The notes under the pieces: model-generated | Told to the model about the DNA's origin: nothing | The model's input: the letters and a program-made list of their open reading frames with translations, nothing else | The model's database searches: none | DNA from: Stigmatella ashevillena | GTDB lineage: Bacteria > Myxococcota > Myxococcia > Myxococcales > Myxococcaceae | Direction of reading: 5' to 3' | NCBI RefSeq assembly: GCF_028368975.1 | Contig: NZ_JAQNDM010000002.1 | Coordinates: forward strand, 8,984,425 to 9,048,424 | DNA: 64,000 bases | Program-made: the position numbers and the translations under genes | Shown here: positions 17,570 through 24,672 of the stretch, in pieces | Position numbering within the stretch: the stretch's first letter is position 1 | Layout: each line of letters opens with the position of its first letter

Positions 17570-17917
17570 ATGCACATGAAGATCTTGCTCAGTGGTCTGG
17601 TCTCCGGCGTCCTTTTGGCAGCCTGTGGAGGCGCCCCCGAGGAACTCGACAACGCCGCGGCGCCTGTGGCGACTCCCTCCTGGGTGGCCGTCTCGGGGCC
17701 CAGCGAGGGCTCGGGGGACATCAGTGCTCAGTGGACCGCCAACTGTGTGGGCTGGGAGTCCGGCGGGCGCACCTGCTCGTGGAAGTGCCGCAGCAGCAGC
17801 GAATGGCTGTGGGCGACGCAGTCGGTCTCCTATGGGCAATGCGGCGCCTACGCGGACAACTTCTGTGGGTATGCGGCCTATAAAGCCTGCTGGAGTTCAA
17901 ACAAGCCCAGCTATTGA
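17570..17917 (+). CDS. Small six-cysteine lipoprotein B (tandem paralogue)
   Basis: A 115-residue lipoprotein starting MHMKILLSGLVSGVLLAAC (lipobox LAAC). ATG 17570 has AGGAAAG about six bases upstream; ATG 17576 is an alternative. After a linker of about 40 residues the C-terminus repeats the neighbour's pattern C-x9-C-x3-C-x17-C-x7-C-x7-C-W, with GWESG, WKC, YGQC and ACWS conserved. This is tandem duplication with retained Cys positions and diverged loops. Probably cotranscribed with copy A. Function unknown; such domains can be small adhesins, inhibitors or toxins, but nothing here decides. Confidence 0.85.
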   Translation: MHMKILLSGLVSGVLLAACGGAPEELDNAAAPVATPSWVAVSGPSEGSGDISAQWTANCVGWESGGRTCSWKCRSSSEWLWATQSVSYGQCGAYADNFCGYAAYKACWSSNKPSY

Positions 17918-18092
17918 CTGTCCAGGCAGGCAGGTACGTGGCTGCCCTGGCTGTCGCAATGGCCGAGCGAGATGAATAGGGTGGCATCCAGGATGTTCTC
18001 TGCCCAGCGAGAAGCAGCCTGCTGAGCTGAAGGCGTGGACTCCCGGGGAGAGGTTGCGTGCCGTTGCCGCTCGCTGACAGGAGGGGGGGGGC

Positions 18093-20030
18093 GTGAGTGC
18101 GCTCGCGGAGCTGATCGAGTCGGAGCTGATTCCGCTCGAGATGCGCTGGACCGAGCGGGTCCAGGAAGCGCTTGCTTTGGAGGCGCACACGGGGCCCGAA
18201 CTGCACGGCCGGATTCCAAGCGTGCTGCGCGAGCTGGTGTCCTGTCTGCGCCGTGGCGCCGTCCCCAAGACAGGGCTCCCGCGCCAGCGCCTCGGGTTCA
18301 ATCTGGAGGCGCTCGTCCGTGAGTACGACCTTTTGCGCGGCCTCATCTTGGAGCTCATGGAGGTGCGCCTCCTGCCGGTGACGCTCTCCGAGGTGCGTGT
18401 CCTCTCCGACTTCTTCGCCACCGCGGTCCGCGAGGGTGTCTCGGCGCATCACCAGCGCAGCGAGGCGCTGGTGGCAAAGCTCGCCGAGAGCGAGGCGCGC
18501 CGGTGCCTTGCCGTGGAAGAACTGGGTGAGCGTGAGAAGGTGCTGGCAGAGGTGGACGCGGCGCGCAACCGGCTGCTCCGCTTCTTCGAAAACGCGCCCG
18601 CCTTCCTCGCGCTGCTGGACGGGCCCGAGCACGTGTTCGAAGTGGTCAACACGCCCTACCAGCGACTCGTCGGCACCGGGCGCGAGTTGCTCGGCCTCTC
18701 CGTCGCTGAAGCGCTGCCAGAGGTGGTGTCTCAGGGGTTCGTGGCGCTCCTGGACGGCGTCTACCGCACGGGCACTCCGTACATCGGGCGCGAAACCTTC
18801 GTGCGCTTTGACCGTCAAGGCCGCGGTGAACTGGAGGATGCATACGTCAACTTCGTCTACCAGCCGAGGCGGGACGCCGGGGGCCAGGTGGACGGCATCG
18901 TCGTCATTGGCTTCGACACCACCGAGCAGGTGCGAGCCCGTCAGCGCACGGAGACCATGGCCAGAAAGACCCAGGCGAGTGAACTCCAGTTGCGTCAGGT
19001 GACGGACGCGATTCCGGTTCTCGTCTCCCTCGTGACGGCGGATGAGCGCTACGGCTACGCCAACAAGGCCTATGAGGAATGGTTCGGCCAACCCCGTGAA
19101 ACGTTGCTCGGGCGTTCTGTCCGGGAGGTCATCGGGGAGGCAGCCTACGCGGTGCTGGGGCCTTACGTGCGGCGAGGCCTCGCTGGGGAGAGCTTCTCCT
19201 TCGAACAGCATGGAGTGCCCTATCGGTTCGGGGGGGCGCGGGATGTGAAGGTGACGTTCAATCCCTACCGGGACGTGGAGGGCAATGCGGGCGGCTACGT
19301 CGCGCTTCTCCAAGACATTACAGTGCAGCGTCGCATGGAGGCCGCGCTCAAGCGCCAGGCCGAGTTCGAGCAGCACCTCATCGGCATCGTGAGTCACGAT
19401 TTGAGGAACCCGCTGGGGGCCATTCTTCTTGGCGCCAGCGCCATGGCCCGGCGCGAGGAGTTGGACGAGCGCAGTTACAAGAGCGTGATGCGCATCCAGA
19501 ACGCAGCCGAGCGGGCCATTCGCATGGTGAAGGACCTCCTGGATTTCACGCAGGCGCGCCTGGGAGGGGGCATCCGCATCGAACGGCGGTCAGCGAACCT
19601 CCACGAGCTGGCGCGAGGCGTGGTGGAGGAGGTCGAAGCGGCCTACCCGACCCGTGAACTGCGGGTGCGCCGGTTGGGGGACGGCCAGGGGAACTGGGAT
19701 CCGGACCGGCTCTCGCAGGTGGTGCAGAACCTTGTCATCAACGCGCTCAAGTACAGCCCCGAGGACACGCCGATCCAGATCGAGACGCTCGGAGCGGATG
19801 GCGAGGTGATACTGTCCGTGCACAATCAGGGGGCGCCCATTCCACCCGAATTGCTCGCGTCGCTCTTCCAGCCCTTGACACGGGGCACGGCGGAGCTCGA
19901 CACGGCGGGCCGCAGCGTGGGCTTGGGGCTCTACATCGTGCAGTCCATCGTGGAGGCTCACGGGGGGCAGATCGAGGTCCAGTCCACTGCCGAGGTGGGC
20001 ACCACGTTCACCGTGCGCCTGTCACGGTGA
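18093..20030 (+). CDS. PAS-domain sensor histidine kinase (cytoplasmic)
   Basis: A 645-residue soluble histidine kinase. GTG 18093 has a strong AGGAGG upstream. Order: N-terminal helical region about 1-125 resembling RsbRD-type domains; coiled coil about 125-160; PAS about 160-290 (FFENAPAFLALLDG); PAS about 300-425; HisKA with phospho-acceptor His435 in GIVSHDLRNPLG; HATPase about 525-645 (N-box VVQNLVINALKYS, GLGLYIVQSIVEAHGG). No TM segment, so it senses a cytoplasmic cue. No response regulator is adjacent, so it is an orphan kinase, common in myxobacteria. Confidence 0.93.
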   Translation: MSALAELIESELIPLEMRWTERVQEALALEAHTGPELHGRIPSVLRELVSCLRRGAVPKTGLPRQRLGFNLEALVREYDLLRGLILELMEVRLLPVTLSEVRVLSDFFATAVREGVSAHHQRSEALVAKLAESEARRCLAVEELGEREKVLAEVDAARNRLLRFFENAPAFLALLDGPEHVFEVVNTPYQRLVGTGRELLGLSVAEALPEVVSQGFVALLDGVYRTGTPYIGRETFVRFDRQGRGELEDAYVNFVYQPRRDAGGQVDGIVVIGFDTTEQVRARQRTETMARKTQASELQLRQVTDAIPVLVSLVTADERYGYANKAYEEWFGQPRETLLGRSVREVIGEAAYAVLGPYVRRGLAGESFSFEQHGVPYRFGGARDVKVTFNPYRDVEGNAGGYVALLQDITVQRRMEAALKRQAEFEQHLIGIVSHDLRNPLGAILLGASAMARREELDERSYKSVMRIQNAAERAIRMVKDLLDFTQARLGGGIRIERRSANLHELARGVVEEVEAAYPTRELRVRRLGDGQGNWDPDRLSQVVQNLVINALKYSPEDTPIQIETLGADGEVILSVHNQGAPIPPELLASLFQPLTRGTAELDTAGRSVGLGLYIVQSIVEAHGGQIEVQSTAEVGTTFTVRLSR

Positions 20031-20041
20031 GCCGCGCCTGG

Positions 20042-21259
20042 CTACGGAGGGGCGAGCCGCGTGAGCTTCTCGAGGAGGCCCGAGCGCTCGAGCCACAGCA
20101 TGAGGGCGAAGTTGACGGTGTTGAAGGCGGCGTGGGCGAGCATGACCGAGGGAAGGCGAGCGCGGTAGACGAAGACGAAGCCGAACCAGGCCCCGAGCAG
20201 GGCTGTCTGAACGACGGCGAGGGTGCCCTCGTAGACATGTCCCAGTCCGAAGAGGGCGGCGGCCAGGAGCACGGCCGCGTGCCAGTTCCCCCGGAGCATG
20301 CCCCGCAGCCTTGGCACCAGGAAGCCCCGGAAGGTGAGCTCCTCGAAGCCGGTGACGAGCACCATCATCAGGGCGAAGGCGGGCACTCCCAGTCCCGTCT
20401 CCACGAGCGATGAGGCCACCTCCTTGCGGGCCGCCATCTCCTGGCCTGAGAGCTTGAGGAGCGCACCCAGGGCGGCCAGGGGCAGGGATGCGGCGATGTG
20501 GACGGCGTACGTGCCGACGAACACGGGGATTCCCCAGAGCAGCTCGCGTCCGAGTCCTGCGCGCACGAGCCCCACCTGGGCGGGCCCCTGCCCGTTGCGC
20601 CACAGCAGCAGGGCGACGAGCAGGCTCATCCCGAGCGCCCGGATGCACAGCCAGGTCATCGCCTCGCCCTGGAAGGGCTTTGCCTTGCGCGAGGGCCCTA
20701 CGGGCACGGACACCTCGCGCACCTCGCCCGCGCGCTCCAGGGTGAAGCGCAGCGTGGTGTCCTGGCCCCCTCCGGCCTCGCGCACGCGTGTCTGGAAATC
20801 CAGCTCAGGCTCGGATTCGGGCAGGGGCGTGCCATCCACGGCGAGGATGCGGTCGCCCACTTCGAGCCGTCCCTCCGCGGGCAGTCCCGGCTTCACGGAG
20901 GTGAGCTCGATGCCCGCCCCGGGAGGTTGGGTGTGGGTGACTCCCAGGCGGGGAGGTGGGGTGGGCAGGTCCATGAACCAGGCGCTCCCTATGGAGGCCC
21001 CCAGCGCCAGGGGCCACAGGAGCACGGTGGCCACGGCCCTGCCCCGCTGGCCCGAGCGCCACGGCGTCCAGGGGTGCAGCAAGACGATCCCACCGAGGGC
21101 CAGCACGCCCGTGACAGCGATCAGGGGGCCGCGTCCGAGGGCGCTGAGATTCGCGGGGAGGAACACCGTCGCGAGCACGAGTGCCACTTCGGCCAGGGCC
21201 CGTCCCCGAGAAGGGGCGTTGTCACACAGGGAAGTGGCCAGGGGAGCGGCGTCGCGCAC
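20042..21259 (-). CDS. CPBP-family intramembrane protease with inserted PDZ domain
   Basis: A 405-residue membrane protein. Two N-terminal TM segments are followed by a PDZ-like domain about 105-190 (GIELTSVKPGLPAEGRLEVGDRI). The C-terminal TM bundle carries the CPBP/Abi (type II CAAX prenyl protease) motifs EELTFRGFLVPRL, FGLGHVYEG and HAAFNTVN, the Glu/Arg/His residues needed for metal-dependent intramembrane proteolysis. The PDZ-CPBP fusion suggests C-terminus-guided substrate choice, as in site-2 proteases. Convergent with the histidine kinase; no regulated substrate is evident nearby. Confidence 0.88.
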   Translation of the reverse strand: MRDAAPLATSLCDNAPSRGRALAEVALVLATVFLPANLSALGRGPLIAVTGVLALGGIVLLHPWTPWRSGQRGRAVATVLLWPLALGASIGSAWFMDLPTPPPRLGVTHTQPPGAGIELTSVKPGLPAEGRLEVGDRILAVDGTPLPESEPELDFQTRVREAGGGQDTTLRFTLERAGEVREVSVPVGPSRKAKPFQGEAMTWLCIRALGMSLLVALLLWRNGQGPAQVGLVRAGLGRELLWGIPVFVGTYAVHIAASLPLAALGALLKLSGQEMAARKEVASSLVETGLGVPAFALMMVLVTGFEELTFRGFLVPRLRGMLRGNWHAAVLLAAALFGLGHVYEGTLAVVQTALLGAWFGFVFVYRARLPSVMLAHAAFNTVNFALMLWLERSGLLEKLTRLAPP

Positions 21260-21402
21260 GGTCCATCCACGGGTAAGGGGGGAAGCTCCACGCTTCCGAG
21301 CCGCGGCCGTTGGGAGGGCCGCGGGAGGCGGATTTCATGCCCTGCGAAGGGTACCATGGCTTGCAGGTGCCGCATTCGCCATCCTACGGTTGGGAAATCC
21401 GC

Positions 21403-22266
21403 ATGACCTTGTTCCGGCACTCCCAAGACCGCATCCCCGTCCTGCTGTTTGCGTGTGTGTTCGCGCTCGACCTGACCGTGTACTTCACGGCGCACACCTG
21501 GTGGTTCCCCATCCTCTGGCTCGCCGTGTGCGCGATCCCCAAGGGGTGGATCAGCGCGTGGAACCACCATCATCAGCACGTGCCGATGTTCCGCCACGCG
21601 CTCCCCAACCGCCTGCTCGAGGTGGTCTTCGGGTTCCAGACCGGGGTGACCTCGCACGCGTGGTTTCTGCATCACGTGCTCGGTCATCACCGCAATTACC
21701 TGGATCAGGAGAAAGACGAGTCGCGCTGGAAGCGCCGGGATGGAACGGCCATGGGCGAGATGGAGTACTCGGCCCTCACCGCGCTCGTGGCCTATCCGAG
21801 GGCATTCCGCGTGGGGCGGGAGCACCCACGGGCCCTGCGCATCTTCTTGGGCATGGGAGCGCTGCAACTGGTGCTGCTCGGCGTGCTGTTCTGGCACGAC
21901 TGGTACAACGCGCTCTGGGTGTTTCTCCTCCCGATGGGCCTGTCCCTCTTCTTGACCGTCTGGGCCACCTATTTTCACCACGTGGGACTTGACGCGGCGG
22001 AGCACAGCAAGGCCTCGTACAACATCCTGCACCGGGGCTACAATCTGATGACGGGCAATCTCGGTTACCACACCGCCCACCATGCGCGTCATGGCTTGCA
22101 CTGGTCCCAGTTGCCAGCGTTGCATGCGCAGCTGGCGAAGGAGATTCCCGCCACGCTCTACCGCCAACCGGGCATTCCCTTTGTCTGGTTTGGCTCTGAA
22201 GCCAAGGTGGAGTTGAGCCCCGCGGAGATCGAGGCGGTCGCCCAGTTCCGTGCGAATTCCGGCTGA
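21403..22266 (+). CDS. Fatty acid desaturase-like membrane di-iron enzyme
   Basis: A 287-residue membrane protein with His clusters HHHQH, HHVLGHH and HTAHHARH plus about four TM segments, the layout of the membrane fatty-acid desaturase/hydroxylase family (di-iron, oxygen-dependent). ATG 21403 starts before the first TM (MTLFRHSQDRIPVLLFACVF); earlier in-frame starts at 21310 and 21337 are open but add an unlikely N-terminus. An SDR gene follows 18 bases after the stop, so the pair probably acts together, the desaturase/hydroxylase first and the dehydrogenase on its product (inference). Confidence 0.85.
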   Translation: MTLFRHSQDRIPVLLFACVFALDLTVYFTAHTWWFPILWLAVCAIPKGWISAWNHHHQHVPMFRHALPNRLLEVVFGFQTGVTSHAWFLHHVLGHHRNYLDQEKDESRWKRRDGTAMGEMEYSALTALVAYPRAFRVGREHPRALRIFLGMGALQLVLLGVLFWHDWYNALWVFLLPMGLSLFLTVWATYFHHVGLDAAEHSKASYNILHRGYNLMTGNLGYHTAHHARHGLHWSQLPALHAQLAKEIPATLYRQPGIPFVWFGSEAKVELSPAEIEAVAQFRANSG

Positions 22267-22284
22267 CCCCTGCAGGAGCCCACG

Positions 22285-23007
22285 ATGACCTCACGTACTT
22301 TTCTCATCACCGGCGCCAGCAAGGGCATTGGCCGCGCGCTTTCCGAGCGTCTCGCGAAGGCCGGCCACACCGTGGTCGGTATCGCCCGTAACGCCAGTGA
22401 TGCCAGTTTTCCGGGTACGCTCGTCTCCGTGGATCTCTCTCAGCGCGCCGAGACGGAAGGCGCCATCGCCGCGCTCGTCCGGCGCTATGCCTTCGATGGT
22501 GTGGTGAACAATGCCGGGCTCATCCGGCCCCAGCGGTTGGGCGAGATCGGCCTGGATGATCTCGAAGCAGTGCTTCGGTTCAACCTGAACCCCGCCGTGC
22601 AGACCGTTCAAGCGCTCTTGCCGAACATGCGCGCGAAGGGGTGGGGCCGCATCATCAACATCTCCAGCCTGACCCTGCTCGGGGTGATTGAGCGCACGTC
22701 CTATGCCGCCGCCAAGGCCGCGCTGGTGAGCTTCGTACGGTCCTGGGCACTGGAGTTGGCTCAGACCGGCATCACGGTGAATTCGGTCGCCCCCGGTCCT
22801 ACCGAGACCGAGATGTTCCGCGCCAACAACCCACCGGGAAGCAGTGGCGAGCGCCGCTACCTCGCCTCCATTCCCATGGGACGCCTGGGAAAACCCGACG
22901 AGATCTCCGCCGCCATCGCCTTCCTCCTGTCGGAGGAGGCCAGCTTCATCACGGGACAGACGCTCTTTGTCGACGGGGGCGCCTCGATCGGCAAGGCGAT
23001 GATCTGA
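22285..23007 (+). CDS. SDR family oxidoreductase (FabG-like)
   Basis: A 240-residue classical short-chain dehydrogenase. Cofactor motif TGASKGIG (10-16 region), NNAG (75-78), catalytic Ser near 127-128 (INISS), Tyr140 and Lys144 (YAAAK), and C-terminal TGQTLFVDGGAS. AGGAG lies seven bases before the ATG. Cotranscription with the upstream desaturase is likely. The substrate is not deducible; a lipid or fatty-acyl alcohol/ketone is the contextual guess. Confidence 0.92.
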   Translation: MTSRTFLITGASKGIGRALSERLAKAGHTVVGIARNASDASFPGTLVSVDLSQRAETEGAIAALVRRYAFDGVVNNAGLIRPQRLGEIGLDDLEAVLRFNLNPAVQTVQALLPNMRAKGWGRIINISSLTLLGVIERTSYAAAKAALVSFVRSWALELAQTGITVNSVAPGPTETEMFRANNPPGSSGERRYLASIPMGRLGKPDEISAAIAFLLSEEASFITGQTLFVDGGASIGKAMI

Positions 23008-23027
23008 GTGCTTCCTGGGCAGTGCCC

Positions 23028-24059
23028 TCAGAACGTGCCCATGCTGATCAATCCGAAGGTGTTTTTCACGTGATCCTGGCTCCCGAGGAACAGGCCTGAC
23101 AACACCGGGCCCGTGCGCAGCGTGGCCGTGGCCAGGAGACGGGACCGTGCGGTGGCCCACTGGCGGCTCACCACGGCGCGCACGCTGTAGTGCTCCTTCT
23201 GAATGCCTGTCTCGAAGTCCATCCAAAGGCTCGGCTCGGCCTGGCTGGAGTGGACACCCACAGACAGTTCGAGCCAGGACACCCGGCCCCTCAGGTTTGT
23301 CCATCGCGTGTCGAGCAGAAGACCTTCGGGGGTGCGTGTAGCGATACCGCCCACCTCGAACTGTTCAAGGCGAAGCACGGGCAGGGGCAACTCCGGCAGT
23401 TGGATGCGCGCCGCGATGTCCGCGCGGGCGTTTTGAAACCGGGGCTCGGATTGCAGTTTGAGAGACGTGCTCAGGCGCCGCTTGAGAAAAGTGCCGCTCA
23501 CCGACGGCGTCATTCCGAGGCGGGTGGCCTGTGCGGTGCCGAACTGGTGGAGGAGACCGAGCGCGACCACGCTCGCGGAGATCACCGCCACCGGTTTGGG
23601 GATGTGGAGGGTGTCGAGGGCCGAGTTGAGCCCTCGCTGGAGCGCGCCGTCGGACCTGCTGAGCCGCGGGCCCAGGTCGCGCACCCTCAGTTGTCCGCCG
23701 TCGGGACCGAGGGACAGAAAGGAGACGATGTGCCTGCCTGCTGGAAGCTCGGAGAGGGTCACGTCCCGTGCCGGCTGCGAGAGCGCCTTCAGCGCGTCCC
23801 GCTGCCCGTGGGTGCCCGAGGGGACGAACGACCAGGCCCGGGAGCGCACGGCGAGCGACAGGGAAGGAGCGATAAATCCGCCTTCCAAGGCCCGCTCCGG
23901 ATCCGCGAATGAGAAGAGAAGTTCCTCGAAAGAGGAACGGTCGGGCATGCTGGGTGGGGGACCAAGCGACCGATGGAGCTCAAGGACCTCGGCCCTGGAC
24001 GGGATTGTCCAGAGTGTCACGGTGATCAGCACCGCCCAGACTGAGGCGCGTTGGCTCAT
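23028..24059 (-). CDS. Exported protein of unknown function, probably outer-membrane
   Basis: A 343-residue protein. ATG 24059 begins a signal peptide (MSQRASVWAVLITVTLWTIPSRAEV); the frame is open for 64 more codons upstream and no clear ribosome site is seen. The mature protein alternates polar and hydrophobic residues in many short strands (VSWLELSVGVHS, PSLWMDFETGIQ, HYSVRAVVSRQW, SRLLATATLR) and ends LISMGTF. A terminal Phe is typical of outer-membrane beta-barrels. No named family recognised. Convergent with the SDR gene. Confidence 0.75.
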   Translation of the reverse strand: MSQRASVWAVLITVTLWTIPSRAEVLELHRSLGPPPSMPDRSSFEELLFSFADPERALEGGFIAPSLSLAVRSRAWSFVPSGTHGQRDALKALSQPARDVTLSELPAGRHIVSFLSLGPDGGQLRVRDLGPRLSRSDGALQRGLNSALDTLHIPKPVAVISASVVALGLLHQFGTAQATRLGMTPSVSGTFLKRRLSTSLKLQSEPRFQNARADIAARIQLPELPLPVLRLEQFEVGGIATRTPEGLLLDTRWTNLRGRVSWLELSVGVHSSQAEPSLWMDFETGIQKEHYSVRAVVSRQWATARSRLLATATLRTGPVLSGLFLGSQDHVKNTFGLISMGTF

Positions 24060-24672
24060 TGGAACAAAGGTGGTCAGACCCCCGCTTGCCAGCAAGGTGC
24101 AGGGAATAAAGGGGGGGATCTCCGTCTCCGGGAGCCTCCCGAGGAACGCCTTCAAGTCCCCCCGCCCGGCAGGCAAGCAGGCACCTGTGCGGCCGCGGCC
24201 GTTGTCGGCCAGACCAGACGCTCTCCGCGGCTGAAGACAGACGGAAAGCACCGAGGAGGTCTGCCCCAGTCACTGTGTGGCGTTGGGCTTGCGCGGCTGT
24301 TCAGACACGGCACAGGGTTCTGACGCATCGCGTCAGTGTGCTCCGTTTCATCGCTGTATTCGCCTGTCTTCCGCTCAACACAGGTCATCCTCTCTTGTGC
24401 CGATAGGCTGGTGCGCTGCGTCAATTCCAGAAGATAATTTTTTCCCAGCTTCCCCTGGAAAAAGAGAGAAGAGCGCCTGTATCATGGCGAGCCTCATCCC
24501 CCCGAACCAGTCGTAGACGCAGAGGAGTTGCTTCAAGCGGAGCGCCGGCGAAACACGATTTCACCGGAACGGCGCTTCGAGCTGTGGTGGCACGCTGGCC
24601 CCCACCCAAGACCCCCGCCTTTCGCCGTCATCCCAACTCGATTCATCCCATGCAGTCGTGGGAGGAAATGCA
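24060..24672. other. 613-base non-coding interval between divergent genes
   Basis: No convincing gene: open frames here are short and lack coding character. It holds a perfect operator-like dyad (24320-24336) and an AT-rich patch around 24426-24465. In that patch TTTTT(C)CCAG and CTGGAAAAA can form a hairpin with one bulge. It should carry the promoter and leader of the large beta-helix protein downstream and the promoter of the minus-strand outer-membrane protein gene. Confidence 0.6.
24320..24336. promoter_or_regulatory. Perfect 7-base dyad, candidate operator
   Basis: CTGACGC-ATC-GCGTCAG is exactly palindromic with a three-base spacer, located in the long divergent interval about 340 bases before the secreted beta-helix gene. 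Size and symmetry fit a dimeric helix-turn-helix repressor site. No regulator gene is adjacent. Confidence 0.35.

Noticed and set aside
17911-18219. Minus-strand frame ending ENILDATLFISLGHCDSQGSH and a few more residues in the gap before the histidine kinase
   Set aside because: The tail looks mildly protein-like, but most of the frame is antisense to the kinase, there is no start context and no recognisable family; it may be a gene relic but I cannot support it.
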